Notes: generated from the letters alone by a model not told the origin. DNA of 64,000 bases from Lachnospiraceae bacterium (GCA_015057115.1 SVEZ01000008.1:62001-126000), one strand, 5' to 3'. Shown: positions 17,582 to 26,443, counted from the stretch's first letter. Translations and numbers: made by a program.

Positions 17582-18529
17582 TTATGCCTCTGAGCCTTTC
17601 GTAATACCATCTTTCAAGAACATGAATGCGGTTAATTCGCAGACACAGATAACGACGTATGTAAGAGTCTTTAAGTCTAAGCTCTTAACAACATAGTATG
17701 CAAGGAATACTCCGATTGCTCCGAAAATTGCCTGCATCCAGGTTGCATGGTAATCAAGACGTCCTTCTTTGATGAATTTTGGTCCGTTACCAAATGCCAT
17801 TAAGTATGCACAGGATCCCATCATAGCCGGGAATGCACATCCTACGTTTAATCCAAGTAATGCGCAAAGTGCCATACATGGAGCGTAAAGACCAACACCG
17901 ATACACATTAAAGCGCCGAAAACGAAGTTAGCAACTACTGCTACAATTAATTTCCATCCGCGAAGTCCAACTGCAGTTCCTACTACACCGAAAGGACCAA
18001 CGCCCATAACCTTGCAAAGCATTACAAGACCAAGGATGAATAATCCGGCAAACATGGAGAAACGAACTTTCTTACGATCGAATTTGGATACAACACCTGC
18101 TCCGAGGATAGATCCTGCTACAGATGCGATCAGCATCAATGCCAAGGTTAAGATGTCCATTTCTACGAATCCGAAGAACAGGAATGCCTCGATACATACC
18201 GGAACGGTATCACCTACATTCAGAGTTCCAGGAATGTTGATGTCATCTACAGATTTTGCAAATTTGAATGCAGATGATGATGGAGCAAAGGATCCGATAC
18301 CTAAAGTATCAAAGAAGTTTGCTACTAATCCGATGATTGCATTTGGGATAGCTCTTCTTGGCTGTTTCTGATGCTGCCAAATCTCTTCACCTGTCAATCC
18401 AAATACTTCATCCTTTTCAGTTGTTGCGCGAAGCTTTTTGGTCTTTAATGCCAAAAGTACAACATTCAGCAGGAGTCCTGCCAGGGCCAGGATCTTCATG
18501 ATCCACATCGCGGTTGTTTGCATGTTCAT
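17582..18529 (-). CDS. TSUP-like permease next to proline racemase
   Basis: A 315-residue membrane protein with about eight helices. The pattern AIIGLVANFFDTLGIGSFAP in the first half and FGALMCIGVGLYAPCMALCALLG in the second matches a divergent branch of the TauE/SafE permease family, with a longer first cytoplasmic stretch (residues ~30-60, charged). It lies upstream of prdF on the same strand, but a 106-bp repeat array and a terminator lie between them, so co-transcription is doubtful. Position suggests transport of proline, 5-aminovalerate or another amino-acid-derived anion; this is inference from context only. It is divergent from the XRE-cupin gene, with a 302-base shared regulatory region. 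Confidence 0.7.
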   Translation of the reverse strand: MNMQTTAMWIMKILALAGLLLNVVLLALKTKKLRATTEKDEVFGLTGEEIWQHQKQPRRAIPNAIIGLVANFFDTLGIGSFAPSSSAFKFAKSVDDINIPGTLNVGDTVPVCIEAFLFFGFVEMDILTLALMLIASVAGSILGAGVVSKFDRKKVRFSMFAGLFILGLVMLCKVMGVGPFGVVGTAVGLRGWKLIVAVVANFVFGALMCIGVGLYAPCMALCALLGLNVGCAFPAMMGSCAYLMAFGNGPKFIKEGRLDYHATWMQAIFGAIGVFLAYYVVKSLDLKTLTYVVICVCELTAFMFLKDGITKGSEA

Positions 18530-18831
18530 ATTACGTTACCTCCTCTATACATTACATGTAAACTTTGAACGACACACATCGTTCTTATAGTGGTGCAATA
18601 GCATATATTATTTCTCGTTGTCAATAATTTTTGAGTATTTTGCACAAATTATACTTGCATCTTTTAAAGTTTTCCGTACATATTGTACATTTTTCCACTA
18701 TATTGGACAAAGAATTCTGTTTTTTTCCTATTAAATGTCGTACAATTCCGCCGTTTTTTTTCCTTGCAAACTTTTTTTCACATCGCTATAATGGTGACAT
18801 ATTTATTTTCGTTAAAGGGAGGATTTAAAAA
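18530..18831. promoter_or_regulatory. Divergent promoter region with GTACA elements
   Basis: About 300 AT-rich bases between the permease and the XRE-cupin gene. A near-palindrome GTACATATTGTAC lies at 18676-18688 and a further CGTACAATT half-site near 18739. On the plus strand TTGCAA (18764-18769) and TATAAT (18787-18792) are 17 bases apart, a good SigA promoter for the XRE gene. The GTACA sites lie upstream of it, between the two divergent genes, and could bind the XRE protein. Confidence 0.55.
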
Positions 18832-19389
18832 ATGGAAACTTTAACACAAAGAGTCGCAGAAAACTTAAAAGACATCCGAAAAAAAAGAGGTTTAAGTTTA
18901 GAACAGACCGCCTCCGCCACAGGAATCAGCAAATCCATGCTGAGCCAGATTGAGCGGGGTGAAGTAAATCCTACGATTACCACGGTTTACAAGCTGTCTT
19001 TGGGATTGCGTGTGCCAGTCACCGCGTTTACGTCCGAAAAAATGGTTCCTATCTCCCATATCAGTAAAAAATTCATTGCCCCTTTAACAGAGTCCGACGG
19101 AAAGTACCGCCTCTACCCCCTTTTCAACTATAGCGAGGGCATGAACTTTGAAATCTTTACCCTGGAATTTGATGTCGGCGGCGAGATGCAGGGACACCAG
19201 CAGCTTCCCGGCACCAGAGAATATATCACCATCTATAGAGGGGAACTTACTTTAATCTTTAACGACAGGGAATATATTTTATCCGAAGGGGACTCTGCTT
19301 CCTATAATGCGTTTGATGATTATGTATATAAAAACACCGGCGATTGTATGATTGAAGCCAGTGTTATCGTGCAGTATCCGGTCATCTAG
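18832..19389 (+). CDS. XRE-type regulator with C-terminal cupin domain
   Basis: 185 residues. Residues ~8-65 form a Cro/cI helix-turn-helix (RGLSLEQTASATGISKSMLS). The second half is a cupin barrel (EITIYRGELTLIF...LSEGDSASYNAF), the usual small-molecule sensing part of this family. The ATG follows GGAGG with 9-base spacing. Relatives control amino acid, polyamine or peptide use. Here it sits between a divergent permease and a downstream peptide transporter, so both are candidate targets. The 186-base gap before the transporter gene suggests that gene has its own promoter. Confidence 0.87.
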   Translation: METLTQRVAENLKDIRKKRGLSLEQTASATGISKSMLSQIERGEVNPTITTVYKLSLGLRVPVTAFTSEKMVPISHISKKFIAPLTESDGKYRLYPLFNYSEGMNFEIFTLEFDVGGEMQGHQQLPGTREYITIYRGELTLIFNDREYILSEGDSASYNAFDDYVYKNTGDCMIEASVIVQYPVI

Positions 19390-19458
19390 CTTCGGAAACT
19401 GCATTTTTATTTCGAATTTCTTAAAATTTTATAAAATAATTCTAAAGAAAAAATGTTG

Positions 19459-19485
19459 TACTTTAGTCTAAAATGTGCTAAAGTA
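19459..19485. promoter_or_regulatory. Inverted repeat TACTTTAG-N11-CTAAAGTA upstream of the POT transporter
   Basis: Perfect 8-base arms at 19459-19466 and 19478-19485 with an 11-base spacer, about 90 bases before the transporter start. It could be an operator or a leader hairpin; no binding protein is indicated. Confidence 0.4.
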
Positions 19486-19575
19486 ATCTCAGTTCTAAAT
19501 TTTAACGGTTTTATTGAATGGTTTTTTCCGTTAAGGTACGAAGGACAAATTATATGTTTTGGAGGAATTTTTCAA

Positions 19576-20934
19576 ATGGAAAACACTAAGAAATCCTGGC
19601 CAATAGGTTTCTGGTTTACCTCATTTACTTTCTCCCTTGAGAGAGCTGCATATTATGCTGCAAAATGGGGACTTGCCATTTTCATCGTTGCAGAAGCAAT
19701 GAATGGCGGACTTGGCCTTGACAAAACTGTTGGAGCAGCTATGAACTCCAACCTTGTAGCTTATACTTACATCACCCCGATTATCGGTGGTATCATCGCA
19801 GACCGTTTCTTACCACCACGCTGGTTAGTACCGTTGGGTGAAATTTTAATGGGTGTCGGCTGGTTATTCGCATGGAAAGCAAACGGACTCGGAATGCTCT
19901 GGGTAGCCATCATCCTTGTTTCTATCGGAACCGGTTTCTTCAAAGGAAATGTTTCCGGTATCGCAGGACGTTTATTCCCTCTTGCAGACCAGGATATGCT
20001 TGACTCCGTATTCAACGTACAGTACATGTTCGTTAACATCGGTTCTTTCTGCGGAACCACTTTCTTATCCATCCTTGGAAAGACTTATGGTTACAGATTA
20101 ATGTTCTTTATCTGCGCTGTTATTCTTTTTGTTGACTGCTTATGGTGGTTAGTAGGTATGCGTTTCTTCGGCGATGCAGGAAAGAAACCGTTCCTTGTTG
20201 ACAACCGTAGTGAAAAAGACAGAAATGCAGAGAAAGTTCAGGCTGAGCCTCTTACCCACTTAGAGAAGAACCGTGTTGCAGCTATCGTTGTTGTAACAAT
20301 CTTCTCCGGTATTTTCTGGTTATTCTGGTATTTAGTATACATGCCTGTTTACTACGAATTCGGACCGGTTTCCGAAGGCGGACAGGGCTGGGCAAACTGG
20401 ATGATCGGCAGCTTCGAAATGCCAACAGCCTGGTTTGACTCCGCAAACGGTTTATTCTGTATCATCCTCTGCCCAATCTTTGCTGGAATTTGGGCTAAGA
20501 TGAAACAGCGTCCGAAGGGTGACTGGGGAATGTTCACCAAGACTGCTGTAGGAATTATGATTCTTGGACTTTGCTTGGTATGTATGGTAGTTGCAGCTAT
20601 GATGTGTAAAGAAGGATCCGGAAATCCGGTTGGTATCTGGATTATCGTATTGGCAGCATTTGCAATGACTGTCGGTGAAGTAATCTTCTCCCCGCTTGGT
20701 AACTCCTTTATCAACCAGTATGCTCCTAAGAAATTATTGGGAACCATGCTTGGTGTATGGCCACTCATCATTTTCTTCTCCGGAAAAGCTTATGGACCAT
20801 TATACGGCTGGATGACTCAGTTCTCCTTCGTAAAAGCTTACGGAATCACAGCAGCAATCATCATCGGTATCGGTGTTATCATGCTTCTGTTCACCAAGAA
20901 ATTTGATGAAGCTATCGGAGCTGAGCACAACTAA
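19576..20934 (+). CDS. POT/PTR family peptide transporter
   Basis: A 452-residue major-facilitator protein with about 12-14 helices. It has the POT family hallmarks GGIIADRFL (helix 2-3 loop), SIGTGFFKGNVSGIAGRLF, and VGEVIFSPLGNSFINQYAPKKL. It would import di- and tripeptides, here plausibly proline-containing ones that feed the proline fermentation genes nearby. The ATG at 19576 has GGAGG 10 bases upstream; a longer frame from 19453 is rejected for lack of a site. The helix-1 motif reads FSLERAAYY, so the first Glu of the ExxER proton-coupling motif is absent, which may affect coupling. A terminator follows at 20969-20994. Confidence 0.88.
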   Translation: MENTKKSWPIGFWFTSFTFSLERAAYYAAKWGLAIFIVAEAMNGGLGLDKTVGAAMNSNLVAYTYITPIIGGIIADRFLPPRWLVPLGEILMGVGWLFAWKANGLGMLWVAIILVSIGTGFFKGNVSGIAGRLFPLADQDMLDSVFNVQYMFVNIGSFCGTTFLSILGKTYGYRLMFFICAVILFVDCLWWLVGMRFFGDAGKKPFLVDNRSEKDRNAEKVQAEPLTHLEKNRVAAIVVVTIFSGIFWLFWYLVYMPVYYEFGPVSEGGQGWANWMIGSFEMPTAWFDSANGLFCIILCPIFAGIWAKMKQRPKGDWGMFTKTAVGIMILGLCLVCMVVAAMMCKEGSGNPVGIWIIVLAAFAMTVGEVIFSPLGNSFINQYAPKKLLGTMLGVWPLIIFFSGKAYGPLYGWMTQFSFVKAYGITAAIIIGIGVIMLLFTKKFDEAIGAEHN

Positions 20935-20968
20935 ACAATGCGCACCAAAAAAACATTCATTTTTCTTG

Positions 20969-20998
20969 AAAGAGCATCCTTATGGGTGCTCTTTCCAT
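20969..20998 (+). terminator. Terminator after the POT transporter
   Basis: Arms AAAGAGCATCC (20969-20979) and GGGTGCTCTTT (20984-20994) pair across a TTAT loop and are followed by CCATTT. The U tract is short but the stem is strong. Confidence 0.7.
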
Positions 20999-21068
20999 TT
21001 GGAAATCTTGCCTTTTAGGGGATTTTCCGATATAATCAGCATAAGAATTTTTATTTTGGAGGAAAACC

Positions 21069-21650
21069 ATGACACCCCAATACAAAGTACAATACGAAGA
21101 AACCAAGGAAACCCTGATTCAGACCTGTGAACTCTATCGGCTGGATACAAATGTATTAACCTATCGCTTTGGCGTTTTATCTGTTTTTGTGGCAGTGTCT
21201 GTTTTGTCAAGCAGTCACGTTAAGCTTCAGCAGACCCCGGTATCCAGTTATCTGATTTATCTCGGAGTATGGCTGCTGATTTTTGCGGGGGCCGAGATTT
21301 TCCGTCGAACCTTTGCCAAAAAGCTGGCACATACCGCTGCCTACGGCGATGGAGATGCAGCTTACGAAAAGCGTTCCCGGAACCGCAAAGAGAAGTTAAA
21401 AATTTCCATGGAGTTTTTTGACGATCACTTCGACAATAAAACCCAGACCCAGTCCGTAACCTATCAGTACGCAGATGTTCGCAAATTGCTGGAGAACAAG
21501 GACGCTTTTGGAATCGTCATTCGTTCATCCTTAGGTCCCAGAGGTCTTTACGCTTTTCCAAAAAGCGCTATGGATACAGAAACTTTCGAAGCGTTGAAGG
21601 CTCACCTTATCCAAAACTGTCCGCAGGTTACAAAAGTTACGCAACTATAG
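21069..21650 (+). CDS. YcxB-like membrane protein
   Basis: 193 residues. Two hydrophobic segments lie at about 34-50 and 60-80 (VLSVFVAVSVLSSS; YLIYLGVWLLIFAG). A cytoplasmic C-terminal domain follows, with the family pattern of a YcxB-like fold (SVTYQYADVRKLLE...FGIVIRSSLGPRGLYAFPKSAM). The function of this family is unknown. It starts 22 bases after GGAGG-type sequence near 21058 and is followed after 26 bases by the LysR gene, so the two may be co-transcribed. Nothing in it connects directly to proline use. Confidence 0.65.
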   Translation: MTPQYKVQYEETKETLIQTCELYRLDTNVLTYRFGVLSVFVAVSVLSSSHVKLQQTPVSSYLIYLGVWLLIFAGAEIFRRTFAKKLAHTAAYGDGDAAYEKRSRNRKEKLKISMEFFDDHFDNKTQTQSVTYQYADVRKLLENKDAFGIVIRSSLGPRGLYAFPKSAMDTETFEALKAHLIQNCPQVTKVTQL

Positions 21651-21676
21651 TTTAGGAATTTTATCAGGAGGAAAAC

Positions 21677-22558
21677 ATGGATCTTAATCGATACGCCTTA
21701 TTTATCGACGTTGCAGAAACCAAGAATTTCACAAAAAGCGGAGTCCGTATGGGCTACACCCAGTCCGGAGTCAGTCATGTTTTAAAATCCATGGAAGCCG
21801 AACTGGGCTTCCCTCTGTTCATGCGAAACAAATACGGGGTCACCCTGACACCGGAGGCAGAACGAATTCTTCCCATCGTTCAGGAATTACTGGACGTGAA
21901 CCGGAAGCTTGATCAGGTAGCGGATTCCTTAAAGCAGAAAAAGGAAGGACACTTAACCATTGCTACTCTGGCCAGCATTTCCCATAACTGGTTACCGGAA
22001 ATTCTCTCTGTGTTTGTAAAAGAGAATCCCACCATTACGTTGGAACTGGTGGAAGGTAATCCTAAGGTGTTGTGCTCTCTTGTTACCGAGAAAAAGGCGG
22101 ACATCGCTTTTATCAGCAAAACCTCCCTTACGGATGACATGGAGTGGATTCCACTTTATGAAGATCCCCTACTGGCACTTTTGCCCGACAGTTTTGATGC
22201 AAGGGGTATGGCAAACTTCCCTATAGCGGATTTTGAAGGCAAACCATTTTTACTTCCTGCCAAGGATGTGTATACGGACCTTCCGGATCTTCTGGTAAGC
22301 CACAACGTTCACGTAAATGTGGTATGTACCGCCCAGGAGGATCTTTCCTTAATGCACATGGTGGCAAATGGTCTCGGTTTTACCATTATGCCCCAGCTAT
22401 CCGTATTGGATATGAAGTACCCTTTAAATTATCTCCCGTTAAAACCAAATCTTACCAGAGAGTTGGGCATCGCTTATCCGAAAAACGAGCATCTTTCGGC
22501 TGCCGCAACTCGATTCTTGGAGATTACGCAGGGAATTTTACTGAATGTGAAATACTAA
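21677..22558 (+). CDS. LysR-type regulator next to the prd operon
   Basis: 293 residues with an N-terminal winged helix-turn-helix (VAETKNFTKSGVRMGYTQSG then LKSMEAELGFPLFMR, residues ~8-45) and a C-terminal periplasmic-binding-like effector domain. It ends 238 bases before prdC on the same strand and lies upstream of the promoter region. In Clostridioides difficile the prd operon is governed by the sigma-54 activator PrdR. No such gene is in this window, so this LysR protein is the best local candidate for prd control. A hairpin follows its stop, so the prd genes appear to have a separate promoter. Confidence 0.85.
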   Translation: MDLNRYALFIDVAETKNFTKSGVRMGYTQSGVSHVLKSMEAELGFPLFMRNKYGVTLTPEAERILPIVQELLDVNRKLDQVADSLKQKKEGHLTIATLASISHNWLPEILSVFVKENPTITLELVEGNPKVLCSLVTEKKADIAFISKTSLTDDMEWIPLYEDPLLALLPDSFDARGMANFPIADFEGKPFLLPAKDVYTDLPDLLVSHNVHVNVVCTAQEDLSLMHMVANGLGFTIMPQLSVLDMKYPLNYLPLKPNLTRELGIAYPKNEHLSAAATRFLEITQGILLNVKY

Positions 22559-22607
22559 TTTTTCAAAAAAAGAGTGGGTTGCCAATTTGGCATATCTGCT
22601 CTTATTT
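22559..22607 (+). terminator. Terminator after the LysR gene
   Basis: A stem with AAGAG/CTCTT outer arms and TGCCAA/TTGGCA inner arms, loop TT, is followed by TATTTTTT. It starts a few bases past the LysR stop. Confidence 0.65.
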
Positions 22608-22648
22608 TTTCTCTTCTGAAATTGACTAAAAATCGACTGTAAATATGA

Positions 22649-22747
22649 ACAATCGTTAACAAATTGTATCCATAATTAGGCATGAGAAAATTTAATATCT
22701 GCTATTCTTACGCTGCATTTCCTTTCTTCACAAAAACAAGGTATAAT
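22649..22747 (+). promoter_or_regulatory. Candidate activator-dependent promoter of the prd operon
   Basis: A perfect TATAAT lies at 22742-22747 but no good -35 box is found 16-18 bases upstream, which fits an activated promoter. An ACAAT-N9-ATTGT dyad lies at 22649-22667, about 75 bases ahead of the -10, the place where LysR proteins commonly bind. I looked for a sigma-54 GG-N10-GC element and found none. Confidence 0.4.
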
Positions 22748-22796
22748 ATTAGTGTATAAATTTGGGAAACAATTATCATTCTATATGGAGGTGCCC

Positions 22797-24248
22797 ATGA
22801 AGTACACAATTTTACTCAAACAGCACATCGGCGCTCCTTGCGCTGCCTGTGTAAAAGCAGGTGACAAGGTAGAACGCGGTGCGCTCATCGCTGAGCCAAC
22901 CGGGCTTGGTGCACCCATCCACTCTCCATTCGATGGTAAGGTTGCTGAAATTACTGATACAGCAATCATCATTGATGCCAAAGAGGCTGAACCAAAGGAA
23001 GACAAATTCGTTCCTTTGACCGGAGATTCCGAAGTCGAGCTTCTTAAGGCAGCCGGACTTGTAGGAATGGGAGGAGCAGGATTCCCAACTGCTGTTAAAT
23101 GTAACGTTGACTTGAAAGGCGGATACATTTTAGTAAACGCTGCAGAGTGTGAACCACTCTTAGGTCACAACATTGGACAGTTAGAGAACGATGCTCAGAA
23201 AGTTATTGAAGGTGTTAAGATTCTCAAGAAGATCTGTAATGCCAAAGAAGGTGTTTTTGCCATCAAGGCAAAACACAAAGAAGCAGTCGATATCCTTGCT
23301 AAGCTCTGTGAGAAAGAAGAAGGCATTCGCGTTCATCTTTTACCGGACATTTACCCAATGGGCGAGGAACGTGCCGTTGTACGTGAAGTACTTGGCAAGC
23401 TGCTTAGTCCTACAGACCTGCCTTCCGTTGCAGATTCTGTAGTTATCAACGTTGAAACTGTTCAGCGTGTTGCTGAAGCAGTTATCGACAAACGCCCAGT
23501 GATTACCAAGAATGTTTCCGTAGTAGGAAAATTAAAGGGGGGTACACACACACGAGTATTTTACGATGTACCAATCGGAACTACCGTGGGCGAATTAATT
23601 GAACGTGCCGGCGGAATCGACGGTGAATATGGCGAGATCGTTATGGGTGGTCCTTTCACAGGAAAAGCAACTACCTTGGACGCTCCAATCACCAAGACTA
23701 CCGGAGGCATCATCGTTACCAAACCTTTCGAAGATTTGAAGGGTGCAAAGATGGGACTTTTACTTTGCGCATGTGGTGGTAACGAAGAAAGAATGCGCGA
23801 CATCGCTAAGAAGATGAATGCGCAGGTTGAGATTGTTCAGCAGTGTAAACAGGCTATGGACATCAAGGGAACCTTGAAGTGCGAGAATCCTGGTAACTGC
23901 CCGGGACAGGCTCAGAAATGTATGAACATCAAGAAGGCAGGATGTACCGAAATCTTAATCGGTAACTGTAGCGATTGTACCAACACCGTTATGGGTTCTG
24001 CTCCAAAGCTTGGCTTAAATGTTCATCATCAGACCGATACCATCTTTGATACCGTTGGTAAAGAGCGTATGCGTTACTTAACAACTTCCAAGACTGTACC
24101 TCAGTTAGGCGAAGAGCCGGAAGCTACTGTAACCAGCAGCGAAACCGGATGTGAGTACACCATCACTCAGGATGTAGAGGACGGCTTATTACACATCGAC
24201 ATCAAAGAAGGTAAAAATATTGAAATCGAATTACCACTTTATCTGTAA
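22797..24248 (+). CDS. prdC: Proline reductase-associated electron transfer protein PrdC (RnfC-like)
   Basis: 483 residues related to the RnfC subunit of the Rnf complex. It opens with a lipoyl/biotin-like region (KQHIGAPCAACVKAGDKVER), then GLVGMGGAGFPTAVK (about residue 97), and a Cys-rich zone with motifs CACGG, CENPGNCPGQAQKC and GNCSDC that could hold a [4Fe-4S] cluster. PrdC is thought to hand electrons from NADH to the reductase. No in-frame UGA is present. The start at 22797 is set by GGAGG five bases upstream; the longer frame from 22752 has no such signal. Its last residues GLLHIDIKEGKNI... resemble the PrdA linker. The prdA gene follows after 44 bases. Confidence 0.9.
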   Translation: MKYTILLKQHIGAPCAACVKAGDKVERGALIAEPTGLGAPIHSPFDGKVAEITDTAIIIDAKEAEPKEDKFVPLTGDSEVELLKAAGLVGMGGAGFPTAVKCNVDLKGGYILVNAAECEPLLGHNIGQLENDAQKVIEGVKILKKICNAKEGVFAIKAKHKEAVDILAKLCEKEEGIRVHLLPDIYPMGEERAVVREVLGKLLSPTDLPSVADSVVINVETVQRVAEAVIDKRPVITKNVSVVGKLKGGTHTRVFYDVPIGTTVGELIERAGGIDGEYGEIVMGGPFTGKATTLDAPITKTTGGIIVTKPFEDLKGAKMGLLLCACGGNEERMRDIAKKMNAQVEIVQQCKQAMDIKGTLKCENPGNCPGQAQKCMNIKKAGCTEILIGNCSDCTNTVMGSAPKLGLNVHHQTDTIFDTVGKERMRYLTTSKTVPQLGEEPEATVTSSETGCEYTITQDVEDGLLHIDIKEGKNIEIELPLYL

Positions 24249-24292
24249 TTTGATTTCCACAATATCAAAGAAAGAAAAGGAGGCCTAAACAC

Positions 24293-26134
24293 ATGGCGAT
24301 TAGTGAAGAATACGCAAAAGAACATGCGAAAAGCCCTGCGGTTTTATGCTGTCGTGCGGAAAAAGGCGTTGTGTTGACATGCCATAACTTAGAGGATCCG
24401 GCTATTTTTGATGATCTGGTTGATTCCGGATTATTAAACCTTGACGGCGTTCTCACCATCGAGCAGGTTATCGGAGCTACCTTACAGGATACTTATGATT
24501 CCTTAACTCCGTTAACACCAGACAAGATTGATGCAATTCAGGAAGCAAAAGCTGAAGAAAAAGCAGAAGCTCCAAAGGCAGCTGCTACTACTGCAGCTCC
24601 GGCAGCTGCTAATTTCAGTGCACCGGTTGCAGGCGGAACCTTAAAGATTTCCATCGGCGAAGGAAAGAACATTCATGTATCCATGCCACTTGTTAGCGCA
24701 GGTCAGGCCGGTGCATGTGTAGCTCCTGCTGCTGAAGGCGGTGTGGCTGCTGCTCCTGCTGTTAATGCAGAGCCAAAGTTACTTCGTTCTTTAACACGTC
24801 ATCACTACAAAATCACAGAAGTAAAGAGAGGACCGGAAACCAAGATTGAAGGTACTACCCTTTACATCCGTGAAGGCATCGAAAAAGATGCAGTTGCAAG
24901 TCAGGCTTTAGTTTATGACTTAAAGATTGATATCATCACACCGGCTGAGTATCATACCTATTCCGAGACCATCATGGACGTACAGCCAATCGCTGTAAAA
25001 GAAAAAGGTTGCGAACTCGGATCCGGTATTACCAGAGTATTAGACGGTGTTATCATGATGGTAACCGGTACTGACGCTAACGGCGTACAGATCGGTGAAT
25101 TCGGTTCTTCTGAAGGTATCCTTGATGAGAACATTATGTGGAACCGTCCAGGTGCACCTGACAAGGGTGAAATCTTCATCAAGACTCAGGTTACCATTAA
25201 AGAAGGAACCAACATGGAGCGTCCTGGCCCGTTAGCAGCTCACTCTGCTACTGACGTTATTACTCAGGAAATCCGTGAAGCTATGAAGAAGTTAGACGAT
25301 TCCTTAATCGTTGACAAAGAAACCTTCGAGCAGTATCGTCGTCCTGGTAAGAAGAAAGTCGTAGTTGTTAAGGAGATCATGGGACAGGGAGCTATGCATG
25401 ACAACCTGTTAATCCCACAGGAGCCGGTTGGTGTACTTGGTGCACGTCCTAACGTAGACTTAGGAAACGTTCCGGTTGTTGTTTCTCCACTCGAGGTATT
25501 AGATGGATGTATCCACGCACTTACCTGTATCGGACCTGCATCCAAGGAAATGTCCCGTCATTACTGGAGAGAGCCACTTGTGCTTGAAACCTTATATGAT
25601 CCGGATGTTGACTTAGTAGGTGTTGTACTTGTAGGTAGCCCTCAGATCAACGCTGAGAAATTCTACGTATCCAAACGTGTAGGTATGACCTGTGAAGCAT
25701 TAGAGGTTGACGGAGCATTCGTTACAACCGAAGGATTTGGTAACAACCACATCGACTTTGCAAGCCACATCGAGCAGATTGGTATGCGTGATATCCCGGT
25801 AGTAGGACTTTCCTTCTGTGCTAAACAGGGAGCTTTAGTTGTAGGTAACAAGTACATGGTATCCATGGTTGACAACAACAAGTCCGAAGGCGGTATTGAG
25901 AACGAAGTTCTTGCAAACAATACCCTTTGCCATGAAGATGCTGTTCGTGCTCTTTGCATGTTGAAAGCAAGAATGTTTGGACAGGAAGTTAAGGCTGCAG
26001 AGCGTAAATGGAATCCGGCAGTAAAAGATGCAAATATGGAGTTAATCTCTAACGTAACCGGCAAGCCAATTGAGCGTGTTCCAAATGAAACCTCTCTTCC
26101 AATGAGCCAGAAACGTAAAGAGAAATACTCCTAA
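24293..26134 (+). CDS. prdA: D-proline reductase proprotein PrdA
   Basis: 613 residues. PrdA is made as a precursor that cleaves itself before a cysteine to give a large subunit and a smaller one with an N-terminal pyruvoyl group. The cleavage pair is seen as Thr411-Cys412 in DGCIHALTCIGPAS. The N-terminal part has Cys-Cys (VLCCRAEKG) and a linker rich in Ala, Pro and Glu (about residues 83-113), then GTLKISIGEGKNI (115 on). Residues ~162-411 hold the large-subunit domain and 412-613 the pyruvoyl subunit. The enzyme reduces D-proline to 5-aminovalerate. It is followed by the small gene after 18 bases and shares the operon with prdC and prdB. Confidence 0.94.
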   Translation: MAISEEYAKEHAKSPAVLCCRAEKGVVLTCHNLEDPAIFDDLVDSGLLNLDGVLTIEQVIGATLQDTYDSLTPLTPDKIDAIQEAKAEEKAEAPKAAATTAAPAAANFSAPVAGGTLKISIGEGKNIHVSMPLVSAGQAGACVAPAAEGGVAAAPAVNAEPKLLRSLTRHHYKITEVKRGPETKIEGTTLYIREGIEKDAVASQALVYDLKIDIITPAEYHTYSETIMDVQPIAVKEKGCELGSGITRVLDGVIMMVTGTDANGVQIGEFGSSEGILDENIMWNRPGAPDKGEIFIKTQVTIKEGTNMERPGPLAAHSATDVITQEIREAMKKLDDSLIVDKETFEQYRRPGKKKVVVVKEIMGQGAMHDNLLIPQEPVGVLGARPNVDLGNVPVVVSPLEVLDGCIHALTCIGPASKEMSRHYWREPLVLETLYDPDVDLVGVVLVGSPQINAEKFYVSKRVGMTCEALEVDGAFVTTEGFGNNHIDFASHIEQIGMRDIPVVGLSFCAKQGALVVGNKYMVSMVDNNKSEGGIENEVLANNTLCHEDAVRALCMLKARMFGQEVKAAERKWNPAVKDANMELISNVTGKPIERVPNETSLPMSQKRKEKYS

Positions 26135-26152
26135 GGAGTAGGTGTAAGTATT

Positions 26153-26443
26153 ATGCCATTGAATTACGGAGATAAAATTATCTATATGGAAGGCATTATC
26201 GTTCGCATCACTGACGGTGCGGTTGGAATTGATTTAAAAGGCCGTCTCGGCTATTTGGAAATTCCTATGAGAATGTTGATCACCGACTATCCTATTAAAT
26301 TAGGACAGGAGGTGGGGTTCAATATGAGCTTTATCGAACAGTTAAGCGATGAACCCAATGAAACCTATGTAAATAATCAGATCAATAAAAAACGTGCTGC
26401 TGAAACAGTTCGTGCAGCAAGGAAAGGAGAAGCACATGCCTAA
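26153..26443 (+). CDS. Small prd-operon protein (CBO2463/CBO2479-type)
   Basis: 96 residues, soluble and small, with an N-terminal beta-rich patch (YGDKIIYMEGIIVRITDGAVGIDLKGRLGYLEIPMRM). This resembles a short Clostridia family (CBO2463/CBO2479 type) often found between prdA and prdB. I recognise the arrangement but cannot assign a function. The last residues are basic (KKRAAETVRAARKG). It starts 18 bases after prdA, and its stop overlaps the prdB start by 8 bases, suggesting translational coupling to the selenoprotein gene. Confidence 0.7.
   Translation: MPLNYGDKIIYMEGIIVRITDGAVGIDLKGRLGYLEIPMRMLITDYPIKLGQEVGFNMSFIEQLSDEPNETYVNNQINKKRAAETVRAARKGEAHA

Noticed and set aside
17181..17610. Frames of 65-112 codons in the 106-bp array on both strands
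   Set aside because: They are translations of the repeat, with different frames in different units.
22585..22600. TTGGCATATCTGCTC as a possible sigma-54 promoter for prd
   Set aside because: GG and GC are 9 bases apart instead of 12, and the bases belong to the LysR terminator.
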